Shown here one piece after another: positions 1-7,479 of a stretch of DNA of 64,000 bases. The DNA comes from Psychrobacillus glaciei. GTDB taxonomy: Bacteria; Bacillota; Bacilli; Bacillales_A; Planococcaceae. Position 1 is the stretch's first letter. The number at the start of each line of letters is the position of its first letter. A program made the position numbers and the translations under genes. The DNA is taken from assembly GCF_008973485.1 (NCBI RefSeq), contig NZ_CP031223.1, forward strand, positions 2,418,001 to 2,482,000. Direction: 5' to 3'. The notes below the pieces were generated by a model. That model did not search any database, was not told where the DNA came from, and saw only the letters and a program-made list of their open reading frames with translations.

Positions 1-331
1 ACAATTTTTGAAGCAGTTTCTTTCCAATACCTATTCCTTGATATGTTTCAAGAATATAAATAGTAGTCAAATTCCCTGAGTTTTCAACGTTATTATTTTC
101 TCTTATTCCACCATCCGTAAATCCTACAATTTGTCCTTCATCGTCTTCTGCAACAAATACATTATTTCCTTCTCTTGAAATATTCTTTATCCATAATTCC
201 GTTCTTTGCTCGTAAGATAGTATTTCTAAATAATCATTCGGCATAATATTTTGATAGGAAGTTCTCCAACAGTCTACATGAACTTTTGCAATACCAGCTG
301 CATCGTCCAACTTTGCCTCTCGTATCTTCAA
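1..331 (-). CDS. GNAT family N-acetyltransferase (partial, C-terminus beyond window)
   Basis: Open frame running off the left edge; about 110 N-terminal residues are present. It starts at a TTG (329-331) preceded by a strong GGGGGAGA ribosome binding site; no ATG lies near. The N-terminus (MKIREAKLDDAAGIAKVHVD) and the later segment VAEDDEGQIVGF followed by TTIYILETYQGIGKKLL are typical of GNAT acetyltransferases: the last part is the acetyl-CoA pyrophosphate-binding loop (Q-x-x-G-I-G-K). The family moves an acetyl group from acetyl-CoA to an amine; the substrate cannot be told from this part. It stands alone, with no operon partner visible in the window. Confidence 0.85.
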   Translation of the reverse strand, partial: MKIREAKLDDAAGIAKVHVDCWRTSYQNIMPNDYLEILSYEQRTELWIKNISREGNNVFVAEDDEGQIVGFTDGGIRENNNVENSGNLTTIYILETYQGIGIGKKLLQKL

Positions 332-405
332 AACAATCTCCCCCTGGAAATTTATCTATCACTTGGTTCTTTAACAATAGTAGAAACACTAGTAATTCGA
401 AATTT

Positions 406-738
406 TTAACTCACCGGACCATATATAGCTATTAATTTTCCAGTGTATGCATCCAGTGCAAGAGTGGGTTCTAAATCTTGATATTTTATCGTTAATTCAC
501 ATTGTTGTTTATTTACTAATTTGTTCAAGAATCCTGCTTGTGGTGTTAGCTGAACTTGGATATTTTCTAGCGGGATGTCCTTTAACTCCACATATGGAAA
601 TTTCCATTCTTCAGGTGGTTTTTGTAGAATTTCAATTGCTTTTATTGTCACTTCATTGGCAGTCATAATTGGCATTTGATAATAATAGGAAAATAGTATA
701 CCAACGCTAACAACTAATCCCCAAAAAATCTTTTTCAC
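406..738 (-). CDS. Small membrane-anchored PepSY-like hypothetical protein
   Basis: 110 residues, GTG start at 738 with AGGGGTG upstream. An N-terminal hydrophobic helix (about residues 5-20) is followed by a soluble domain ending in LALDAYTGKLIAIYGP. That ending resembles the closing strand of PepSY-type domains, where a D-A-x-T-G-x-(L/I) turn is typical. PepSY proteins are extracytoplasmic and often associated with peptidases or sporulation/wall proteins, but no specific function can be given. It sits 46 bp downstream of the SEDS-like gene on the same strand and may be co-transcribed with the sigma/PadR/SEDS cluster. The family assignment is inference from the C-terminal motif. Confidence 0.6.
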   Translation of the reverse strand: MKKIFWGLVVSVGILFSYYYQMPIMTANEVTIKAIEILQKPPEEWKFPYVELKDIPLENIQVQLTPQAGFLNKLVNKQQCELTIKYQDLEPTLALDAYTGKLIAIYGPVS

Positions 739-784
739 TAGGACACCCCTATCAATTCTTCTTTCTTGTCGCTTTTATCGTATA

Positions 785-2095
785 TCATTTAACACGAACT
801 TCGTTTGTCATAAAACCACTCGATACTAAATCTTTACGTCGATACACACATAGCACGACACCAATTAAGAATGCGTTAAACAAAGTAGGCATTAATCCGT
901 AACTCATAAATGGCAAAGACATTGCAATTAAAGGGAAAAACCCTAGTGTCATAGCGATATTAGTAAATAGCTGTACAGTATAAAGCGCAACCGCGCCGAT
1001 AAGAAGAAGCTTCCCGTATGAATAATGTATTTTACGAGTGATTACAACAATTCTTGCGATAAATAATGAAAGGATTACTACGAGTGCAATCCCAAACAGC
1101 CAACCAAAATAGGAAGTAAGATTTGCAAAAACAAAGTTAGTATGAGCAGCCGGAATAAAGTCATTTGTCATAGAGTTTCCAAACCAGCCTGCTTTAGATA
1201 GTAGCTCTTTTAGGAGCAATATCATATAGCCCTCACTATCTGGATATCGTTCAGGATTTAAAAATGCCAACAAGCTGGATTTCTGGTAAGGAGCAGAAAC
1301 TTGCCATAACATGATACTCAAAATTAAAAACAAACTAATGATTACTCCTAATGTCGATAAAATTGTTTTTGAACTAAATTGACCCCAACAAAACATGACA
1401 ATTACCATTACACCATATATGTAAACTGTAGAAACACTAGGTATAGTAAAGATAAAATAACTAGAGATAAAAAACAAAATGCTCAAATGCCACATCTTCA
1501 ACTTTTTATCGTTGAAAAAAGATGCCCAAGCAAGAAAAAAGAATGGGATAGCCATCAAACTGTCAATTGTTAAAGGCCCAATTTGTAAAAGGGGAAGCCC
1601 ATTTATAAAATGCGTTGGAAAAAATCTTAATACTAAGAGAATAAGCATTCCCATTACGTAAAACAGCCAGCCGCGCTTTTCTAACTTTCGAAAATCAATC
1701 AACATCATTCCAAATGCTACAATCACACCAAGAATAACAAATATAGCTTTATGGGTTGAATCATATCTCATATTCATCGAATCATTATTAAAATTATTTC
1801 CAAGGGATAGTATCGGTAAAAAACTTAAGCCCAAAGTGATTACCAATAAAATAACCATCAACCAGTCTACTTTCGTTCTATGAAGCTTGTTAAGTCTTTG
1901 ACCAAGTGTTACTGGACTTCCCATTTGCTCCACTGACTTTACTTCTGCATCTGCTTCCTTTAATCCTTTTTTGATCCATTCATTTTTTACTTCCTTTATA
2001 TGATGACTAAGTTCAGCCAAAACAAATTCCTTTGCTTCTTTTGAAAGGATTTGATTTTGTACTTCTCTTAAATAAGATTGACTACTATTTTTCAC
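785..2095 (-). CDS. FtsW/RodA/SpoVE (SEDS)-like membrane protein with N-terminal helical domain
   Basis: 436 residues; GTG start with GAGGAG 10 nt upstream. Residues 1-75 form a charged helical domain like the HAAS/permease-prefix domains found on PadR-associated membrane proteins. Residues 77-430 contain about ten membrane segments. The large extracellular loop (about 270-325) has FLNPERYPD and FIPAAHTNFVFA, matching the SEDS loop FxxPxxxPD...PExHTDFIF. SEDS proteins polymerise peptidoglycan from lipid II. Here the Asp of HTDF, the reported catalytic position in RodA, is Asn (N320), so polymerase activity is doubtful. Third gene of a sigma factor-PadR-SEDS operon; 7 bp separates it from the PadR gene. 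It is not the housekeeping rodA or ftsW by context. Confidence 0.8.
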   Translation of the reverse strand: MKNSSQSYLREVQNQILSKEAKEFVLAELSHHIKEVKNEWIKKGLKEADAEVKSVEQMGSPVTLGQRLNKLHRTKVDWLMVILLVITLGLSFLPILSLGNNFNNDSMNMRYDSTHKAIFVILGVIVAFGMMLIDFRKLEKRGWLFYVMGMLILLVLRFFPTHFINGLPLLQIGPLTIDSLMAIPFFFLAWASFFNDKKLKMWHLSILFFISSYFIFTIPSVSTVYIYGVMVIVMFCWGQFSSKTILSTLGVIISLFLILSIMLWQVSAPYQKSSLLAFLNPERYPDSEGYMILLLKELLSKAGWFGNSMTNDFIPAAHTNFVFANLTSYFGWLFGIALVVILSLFIARIVVITRKIHYSYGKLLLIGAVALYTVQLFTNIAMTLGFFPLIAMSLPFMSYGLMPTLFNAFLIGVVLCVYRRKDLVSSGFMTNEVRVK

Positions 2096-2102
2096 TTAAA
2101 TT

Positions 2103-2507
2103 TTACTCCTCTACTAATTTTTTGAAAGAAAAGGTTTTAGTTGTAGATTGTTTTTCAGATTTTCTTAATAGTTTTGTTCCTTTATTGTTTAATCGATAAT
2201 ATTTCACATTTGAGTCGTTCCAGCTAGATTGTAAGTAACCATCTTGCTCTAACTGATGCAACAATGTGTAGACAATCCCTTCATTTTCTTCAAATTTACG
2301 CATTCCTCTTCCTCGTAAAAGCTTTACTAATTCGTAACCTGTTTTCTCTTGAACAAGAAGCTGCAAGGCTGCTAAAAAAATTGCCTCTTCATTTTCTGCA
2401 TTAAACATTCTTTCTTGAATTGCTTTGCGATGTCTTTCCGTAAAATTCAACTTAGAAAATGATGTTTTATCCATTGATTTTTTTAAACATTTTAAACGCT
2501 CATCCAT
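2103..2507 (-). CDS. PadR family transcriptional regulator
   Basis: 134 residues. The C-terminal half is a PadR winged helix: ...FLAALQLLVQEKTGYELVKLLRGRGMRKFEENEGIVYTLLHQLEQDGYLQSSW.... It has the G-Y-E-L-x-K-L-L recognition region, then the wing and the Y-Y-R-L-N-N-K-G strand pair. The first 35 residues are an extra basic N-terminal extension. Its ATG overlaps the stop codon of the upstream sigma factor gene by one base (TAATG), so translation is coupled. PadR proteins often repress adjacent membrane-protein genes bearing HAAS-type domains, exactly the arrangement here, which suggests that PadR and the SEDS-like protein work as a pair. The signal is unknown. Confidence 0.9.
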   Translation of the reverse strand: MDERLKCLKKSMDKTSFSKLNFTERHRKAIQERMFNAENEEAIFLAALQLLVQEKTGYELVKLLRGRGMRKFEENEGIVYTLLHQLEQDGYLQSSWNDSNVKYYRLNNKGTKLLRKSEKQSTTKTFSFKKLVEE

Positions 2508-3040
2508 TACTGATCCTCCAATCTTTCTTCCAAAATTTCTTTGGCACGTCTGAGCCTCGTTTTAACTGTGTTCATACTAACTTCAGTTAGTACTGCTATT
2601 TCTTTGATGAGTAATTCCTCGTAGTAAAAGAGATAGATTACTTCACGGTATTTAATAGGTAATGTCATTAACGCAGAAACTAATTGATCATCCGCTTCTT
2701 TTTGAATAATTACATCTGCAACCATTTCTTTCATTGTTTTTATGTCTGTATTATCTTCGGCAATGATCACATGCTTGTTATACCAGCTCTTCAGGAAATC
2801 CTTGGAATGATTTATAGCAATTCGCCACAACCATGTTTTTAACTTGGATTTCCCTTTGAATGTATGAAGTGACTTATAAAACTTCACAAATATATCCTGC
2901 GTCAAGTCTTCCGCTACTTCTTTGTTATTTACGTACGAATAGACAAGCCTTAATATATCCTGACCATATTTGTTCATCATCTCATTCATTAGCGCTTCCT
3001 GATCTTCTACTTCAAATGCTTCCTCTAACATTTTTTCCAC
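2507..3040 (-). CDS. ECF-type RNA polymerase sigma factor
   Basis: 177 residues, GTG start at 3040 with GGAGG six bases upstream. Region 2 is clear (LVYSYVNNKEVAEDLTQDIF and FKGKSKLKTWLWRIAINHSKDFLK, about residues 33-88). Region 4 is a helix-turn-helix (LPIKYREVIYLFYYEELLIK then IAVLTEVSMNTVKTRLRRAK, about 127-170). The short linker and absence of region 1 and 3 place it in the ECF group. No anti-sigma gene is adjacent; the gene is followed instead by padR and a SEDS-like gene, which makes it an unusual ECF cluster. A matching ECF promoter lies 25 bp upstream (3065-3090), suggesting autoregulation. The regulon is unknown; an envelope role is inferred from the SEDS partner. Confidence 0.93.
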   Translation of the reverse strand: MEKMLEEAFEVEDQEALMNEMMNKYGQDILRLVYSYVNNKEVAEDLTQDIFVKFYKSLHTFKGKSKLKTWLWRIAINHSKDFLKSWYNKHVIIAEDNTDIKTMKEMVADVIIQKEADDQLVSALMTLPIKYREVIYLFYYEELLIKEIAVLTEVSMNTVKTRLRRAKEILEERLEDQ

Positions 3041-3064
3041 ATTATCCCTCCTCCCTTTTTATTA

Positions 3065-3090
3065 GACGATGTACCCTATTAGAAGGTTTT
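3065..3090 (-). promoter_or_regulatory. Candidate ECF (autoregulatory) promoter
   Basis: On the minus strand, AAAACC - 16 bp - CGTC lies just upstream of the sigma factor start. The AAC-containing -35 and CGTC -10 with 16 bp between fit the usual ECF promoter layout. Assignment to this sigma factor is inference from position. Confidence 0.45.
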
Positions 3091-3245
3091 TTATTTGCAT
3101 TAGTTTTCTTAAAGTATTCCCATAAAAATATCCTCTTCATGTAGTTGTGGATCACACCATAAAAACATGGTTGTTTACACTTCTCTACCTAAAGAGGATA
3201 AAAATAAATATGATTGTAGATTGGACATTAATGAGAATTAAATAT

Positions 3246-4173
3246 TCACAGATTACTTGGTATTTCAAAACTGCGAAGAAATTCTTCGAAATATAATCTT
3301 GGTAGTGACTGATTATCTTTTTGCAATTGACTTTTTGCAACTGCCACTATATTCAATTTGGGAACAACGAAAATATATTGACCATAAATGCCATTAGCAT
3401 AAAAATAATCAATCGGATTTTGAGTATTACTGCTATTACATGTCCAAAATTGATAGCCATACCCGAATGTACCATATTCTCCATTACCAACTTCTTGTTG
3501 CGGAGACTGGGATTTTGTAATCCAATTTGATGAAATTACTTGTTTAGAAGCATATCTTCCATACTTTAAAAGTAACAATCCAATTTTCATCATGTCCTCC
3601 ATATTCATGGAAATGCTGAAACCACCACCGTTAATACCTTGTGGATCCTTAACCCATGTATACTTTTTTATTCCCAATGGAGCGAACAGATTTTCCTCAG
3701 CAAAGACAGCTGTAGGAATTCCCGTAATTTTTATTAATAATAGCACTTAGCAAATGTGAGTCCCCAGAATTGTACTGAAATATTTCTCCTGGATTATGTA
3801 TAATCGGCTGTTCTAATATAAAATTCACCCAGTTTTTCGATCCTTGAAATTTTTTCACCTGAAACCCCGAGGTCATTGTTAGGAGATGAAAAATTGTAAT
3901 TTCTTTTTTCCTTTTTTCACTGGATTTTATTAATTCCGGAAAATAGTTATAAATAGGAGAATGGATATCTTGAATCAAGCCTTTGTCAATCATTATACCA
4001 ATCAAAATAGAGACAATACTTTTCGTAATAGAATAGACTTTAGACGGCTTTTCTTTCACTTTCTTATTCTTTAGGTATTCAAAAACATTTTTTTCCCCTT
4101 GATTAATAATAAAACCTTCAATTTTTACACTTTTAAGCTTCTTTTCTAATATATGCATTACATTTTTATCCAT
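3246..4173 (-). pseudogene. Frameshifted class C beta-lactamase-like serine hydrolase
   Basis: Two overlapping frames encode one protein. The N-terminal part (to about 3734) carries the S-x-x-K nucleophile motif SITK in KVYSITKSIVSILIGIM, plus FHLLTMTSGF and FQYNSGDSHLLSAIIN. The C-terminal part continues with KITGIPTAVFAEENLFAPLGIKK up to YANGIYGQYIFVVP (the third, G-x-x-G-Q-Y-I motif) and NIVAVAKS. The frames join at AATAAAAATTACGGG near 3731-3739: removing one A from the run of five restores NKITGIP. Start taken at ATG 4173, with GGGGAG nine bases upstream. Intact relatives are 6-aminohexanoate-dimer hydrolase/penicillin-binding-like hydrolases. It may be a true pseudogene, a sequencing error in a homopolymer, or a slippage site. 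Confidence 0.85.
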
Positions 4174-4307
4174 ATCCTTTGACTCCCCAATCAATAGTAA
4201 AGATGGCTAGACTTTTTATACTAGCAAATATTTTCTAGTATTAGAATCTAGATTTTATTTTTAATATCGTTGAAAACTCATACATAATAATAAAGCCTAG
4301 TAAACTG

Positions 4308-5432
4308 TTATATACTCTTTCGCATCCGTAAAGCATAGAGAAAAGTCCGAATCAAAATGAAGATTGGAGAAATCAACGAAATAATTAATAGTCCATTAAT
4401 AATTATTGGTATAAGGTTTATGTCAAATGCTTGATTGTTCGAAAATTGAATCCATATGGCAAAAAGCCATATAGCAAGTAAATAACTAATCAATATTGAA
4501 CTCGCGATGATTACTTTTCTCACTTGTGCCTTCATTTCTGTCGAATTATACGTAAAACGTGGTTTCATCTCCCTTGATGTATACTCTTTTTCCCAAATTG
4601 AGTAATTGATTAACCAAGAAGGCGATGTGAATCTTAGCGTCCAGCCTGCATTTTTATGGAAGTCGAAATACTCTGGGTCCCTCTTCCATTGAAAGTCTTG
4701 CACATAGGAGACAAGTTTTGGTGTATCTTTTTCGAAAATGAATGCTGACCAATTTTTATTTACACGAACAAGATGATTCCCCTCTTCAGCCATCTTACTT
4801 AACCAGTTTTCTAGTAGATCTGGTGCATACACCCAACCAAATCGCCATTTTGAAAACGTTCCCTCATTAGATTCACCCTTTACAACTACACTACTAAAAA
4901 ATTTACGCTGGAATGCTCGCAATTTTCGTGTCATGTAAAAGGTGAAAATAATAACTCCAATAACTTGTATAAAGTATAGAATTGTAAGAGACCACAACGG
5001 ACTTGCTACTAAATTTCCTTTGCCTGGTGCAAAAAAAGCTGTAAGCATACCAATAATAAATGAAAACAGTTGAATTACATATAGATATGAAAGCACTGTC
5101 ATTAGAAGTAAATGAACTCTATTTCTCTTCATTATTCCTTCTCGTGAAGGATAAGCTCGAATAGTCTCTCTACCATTTCGAACAAATTTCCAATTTCCTT
5201 TTACTAAAGAATCTTCCCACCCAGAATCAACTAAGCCACTTGGTAAGCTATTTTTAGATTTATCAAATATGATTTGATACTCCAATTGCTTAGTATCTGT
5301 TTCTTCAAATACAAACACTCTGGAAAACAGCTTTACATCAACTAATCTTTTTCCATTTGATTCATTTGAGGATAACCAACATTCTGTCTTCTCCACATCA
5401 AAACTCCAAAATGGCCTCCACCTTTTGATCAT
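4308..5432 (-). CDS. DUF2812 membrane protein (PadR-associated)
   Basis: 374 residues. The N-terminal half contains the DUF2812 pattern: MIKRWRPFWSFDVEKTECWL, then YQIIFDKSK and WEDSLVKGNWKFVR. It is followed by two membrane helices (about 108-130, 143-165), a second soluble copy of the same fold (WRFGWVYAPDLLENWLSKMAEEG ... DFHKNAGWTLRFTSPSW) and two C-terminal helices. The two soluble halves look like an internal duplication of the DUF2812 domain. Its ATG overlaps the end of the PadR gene by four bases (ATGA), the standard arrangement for this family, in which PadR controls its own operon with the DUF2812 gene. Function unknown. Confidence 0.88.
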   Translation of the reverse strand: MIKRWRPFWSFDVEKTECWLSSNESNGKRLVDVKLFSRVFVFEETDTKQLEYQIIFDKSKNSLPSGLVDSGWEDSLVKGNWKFVRNGRETIRAYPSREGIMKRNRVHLLLMTVLSYLYVIQLFSFIIGMLTAFFAPGKGNLVASPLWSLTILYFIQVIGVIIFTFYMTRKLRAFQRKFFSSVVVKGESNEGTFSKWRFGWVYAPDLLENWLSKMAEEGNHLVRVNKNWSAFIFEKDTPKLVSYVQDFQWKRDPEYFDFHKNAGWTLRFTSPSWLINYSIWEKEYTSREMKPRFTYNSTEMKAQVRKVIIASSILISYLLAIWLFAIWIQFSNNQAFDINLIPIIINGLLIISLISPIFILIRTFLYALRMRKSI

Positions 5433-5758
5433 TCGAATTCCTCCTCATACTTTAAAGCATTTGTATGTAGTTCCTTCAATCTGCTTATTTCATGGCGTAT
5501 TAATGTCTTCCCTATTTCTGAAATCTCATAAATTATTTTTCGACGTTCATCTGCATACACTTTTACAATGTAATCCCGTTGCATTTTTTTCAAAGTACCA
5601 TAAATCGTACCAGATCCAAGAACTAGCCTACCTTGTGTAATTTCTCCCACATGTTTTATTATTCCATAACCATGCCTTGGTTCAGATAGAGATAATAATA
5701 TATAAAAGGCAGTTTCCGTCATAGGAATATAGGATGCGATAGTCTTTTCAACTGTCAA
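5429..5758 (-). CDS. PadR family transcriptional regulator (DUF2812-linked)
   Basis: About 110 residues from a TTG at 5758, preceded by AAGGAAG eight bases upstream; the longer frame to 5794 has no ribosome binding site and overlaps the likely promoter. The winged helix is clear: MTETAFYILLSLSEPRHGYG, then VLGSGTIYGTLKKMQRDYIVKVYADERRKIIYEISEIGK, the G-S-G-T-I-Y-G-T-L recognition helix being diagnostic of PadR. It overlaps the DUF2812 gene, so the two are translated together. Inverted repeats at 5787-5821 around a TATAAT-like -10 are a plausible autorepression site. Confidence 0.92.
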   Translation of the reverse strand: MTVEKTIASYIPMTETAFYILLSLSEPRHGYGIIKHVGEITQGRLVLGSGTIYGTLKKMQRDYIVKVYADERRKIIYEISEIGKTLIRHEISRLKELHTNALKYEEEFE

Positions 5759-5786
5759 CCAGATCACTTCCTTTCTATGAATTCGG

Positions 5787-5821
5787 TATGTCACAACTCT
5801 ATTATATCACGTCGTGACATA
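5787..5821 (-). promoter_or_regulatory. Candidate PadR operator/promoter
   Basis: TATGTCAC (5787-5794) and GTGACATA (5814-5821) form an inverted repeat, and TCACGTCGTGA (5807-5817) is a perfect palindrome within it. On the minus strand the -10-like TATAAT lies between the arms. PadR proteins commonly bind ATGT/ACAT dyads, so an autoregulatory operator is inferred. Confidence 0.5.
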
Positions 5822-5856
5822 CACAGTCATTTAATTCAGAAAAATGAAAAATATAC

Positions 5857-6015
5857 TAACATCCTTTAAGTGCATACTATCTTTACTATTTCCTAAGTGC
5901 TTTGGACGAAACATTGGCTACACTATTACCATTAAAGTAATCGATCGTGAAGTGGCTGCGCTACTTCACGATCGATTTTTTTGGGTAATCTTGTGGAGGT
6001 TGTTTGTTTATCTAA
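5857..6015 (+). repeat. Dispersed repeat family A, copy A1 (short form)
   Basis: Shows the family A core: CCTTTAAGTGCAT, then AAGTGCTTTGGACGAAACAT and GGCTACACTATTACC. A central hairpin follows at about 5940-5975 (ATCGATCGTGAAGT arms), then GGGTAATCTTGTGG and TTGTTTGTTTATCT. It lacks the distal third seen in A3, A5 and A7. It lies between the padR promoter and the end of the efflux gene. Confidence 0.85.
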
Positions 6016-6054
6016 CTTGAGAAATAAAAACAATACTACTGGAGGCTATCATAT

Positions 6055-6168
6055 ATGAGAAAAATTATGTCTCTTGTTTTATCATTGGCTTTCATGTCTG
6101 CCATTCTTTTACATGCGTTCTCTTATATAAAACTGGTATTGCCGCTGCTATTAGGATCATACCCATAA
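6055..6168 (+). pseudogene. Possible truncated gene start (orphan RBS plus signal-peptide-like N-terminus)
   Basis: GGAGG at about 6041 is followed by ATG at 6055, encoding MRKIMSLVLSLAFMSAILLH, a convincing lysine-plus-hydrophobic secretion signal. The frame then runs antisense through the 3' end of the efflux gene and stops at 6166-6168. It looks like the 5' remnant of an exported or lipoprotein gene whose remainder was lost when the efflux gene or repeat A1 arrived. Chance cannot be excluded in so short a frame. Confidence 0.35.
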
Positions 6169-7336
6169 AAGCGGGTGCACCATGACCAAATGATACATAG
6201 ATTTGCCCTCCAATGATTGGCCCAATTATTCTTGCTAAAGCCTGAATAGATTGGCTAGCTCCTTGAACTCTTCCTTGTTCACTAGAGTCAACAGACTTGG
6301 AGAGCATCCCATTGAATGAAGGCCCAAAGATCGAATCACCAAAACCAAATATAAACATTCCTGCGATAAAAAGAGGATAGAATGAGAACAAAGCAGATAG
6401 CGCAATAAGACTGTATCCTATAATCTCCGATATCATTCCAAGAATTGCTATTTGTTTTTCACTAAGTTTTTTCAAAAGCTTTGGCATTATGAAACCTTGT
6501 GAAATGATGTCTTGGAAGCCCATAATTGAAAACATAAGTCCGATTAGTGTAGGCTTCCAACTGAAAGCATCCATTGTAAATTGTGAAAAAACTGCCTGTA
6601 AAGATCCGTTGGGTATCCAAAGCAAGAATGCTGAGACAAGTAGTCTTTTTAAGTTTTTCATGGAAAGTACGTTTGAAAGCTGTGTAAATGCATTCAGCCT
6701 TGCAAAGGTAATCTCTTTCAGTCTATTATTCTTGTCAAGGCTTTCAGGCATATATACGATTCCATAAACAACATTCAATAGAGTTATTATTGCTCCAACA
6801 TACATGGGTGCAGAATAACCAAACTTGGCAAGTAATCCTCCTAGAGTTGGGCCAATGACAGTGCCTACACCTATAACCGCACTCACCCATCCAAAGTATT
6901 TGGTTCTCTGTTCTGGAGGAATGATGTCTGCAAAATATGCGAAGATAGTTCCTATGCTCCCGCCTGCTATACCTTCTATTATGCGCCCAGCAAATAATAC
7001 CCATAGAGCTCCTCCTATGCCAAAAACTAAGTACCCGATTGCGGAACCTAAAAGGCAGACTAAGAGCAATGGACGACGACCATATTTGTCGCTCAAAGCT
7101 CCAAGAGCGGGGGCCGCAAAAAACACGCAAATTGCATAAATAGAGGTCAACAGCGTAACAACTATAGCCTGTTCTCCCGGATTACTTGTATAAGGCTGCA
7201 CTAAGAATGGGACGACAGGTAATATGATACTGAAGCTTATTCCGCAAAGAAACACAGAGATAAGACCGAATATTAAAGCATGTTTATCTATGGTTTGTTC
7301 TGTGTTTTGTTCATTGTGTAATCTGAATATGGACAT
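6092..7336 (-). CDS. MFS drug efflux transporter, TetA-like
   Basis: 414 residues, twelve predicted membrane helices, GAGGAG ribosome binding site. Motif A in the loop between helices 2 and 3 is GALSDKYGRRPLLL. The antiporter motif C in helix 5 is present as VIGVGTVIGPTLGGLL. Together with RIIEGIAGGSIG these place it in the drug:H+ antiporter family near the Tet(A)/class G tetracycline exporters. Whether it exports tetracyclines is inference. The MarR gene upstream on the same strand, and two copies of a 16-bp repeat around its promoter, indicate ligand-controlled repression. The stop codon lies inside a 5' gene remnant on the other strand, suggesting a junction from insertion. Confidence 0.92.
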   Translation of the reverse strand: MSIFRLHNEQNTEQTIDKHALIFGLISVFLCGISFSIILPVVPFLVQPYTSNPGEQAIVVTLLTSIYAICVFFAAPALGALSDKYGRRPLLLVCLLGSAIGYLVFGIGGALWVLFAGRIIEGIAGGSIGTIFAYFADIIPPEQRTKYFGWVSAVIGVGTVIGPTLGGLLAKFGYSAPMYVGAIITLLNVVYGIVYMPESLDKNNRLKEITFARLNAFTQLSNVLSMKNLKRLLVSAFLLWIPNGSLQAVFSQFTMDAFSWKPTLIGLMFSIMGFQDIISQGFIMPKLLKKLSEKQIAILGMISEIIGYSLIALSALFSFYPLFIAGMFIFGFGDSIFGPSFNGMLSKSVDSSEQGRVQGASQSIQALARIIGPIIGGQIYVSFGHGAPAFMGMILIAAAIPVLYKRTHVKEWQT

Positions 7337-7356
7337 TTAAATTCTCTCCTCGATTT

Positions 7357-7405
7357 TTTGTTTCCTAGTCAATAAAATAATAACCCCTATTTGTTTCCTA
7401 GTCAA
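7357..7405 (-). promoter_or_regulatory. Efflux gene promoter with duplicated operator
   Basis: On the minus strand, TTGACT (7400-7405), a 17-bp spacer and TATTAT form a near-consensus sigma-A promoter. The 16-mer TTGACTAGGAAACAAA occurs twice (7390-7405 and 7357-7372), 33 bp apart, about three helix turns, so one copy covers the -35 and the other the start region. This is a likely operator pair for the adjacent MarR protein. Confidence 0.75.
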
Positions 7406-7416
7406 CAAATTTACAA

Positions 7417-7455
7417 CAAAAAAAATGCAGCCTATTCTCAATAGAGTTGGGCTGC
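7417..7455 (-). terminator. Rho-independent terminator of marR
   Basis: Minus strand GCAGCC ... GGCTGC hairpin (7427-7455) followed by a run of eight T. It separates marR from the efflux gene promoter, so the two are distinct transcription units. Confidence 0.8.
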
Positions 7456-7479
7456 CTGTGGTTTCTTTATTCAAATTTA

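Noticed and set aside
6744-7139. Overlapping frames inside the efflux gene on both strands
   Set aside because: Shadow frames of the MFS gene; no RBS and no recognisable domain.
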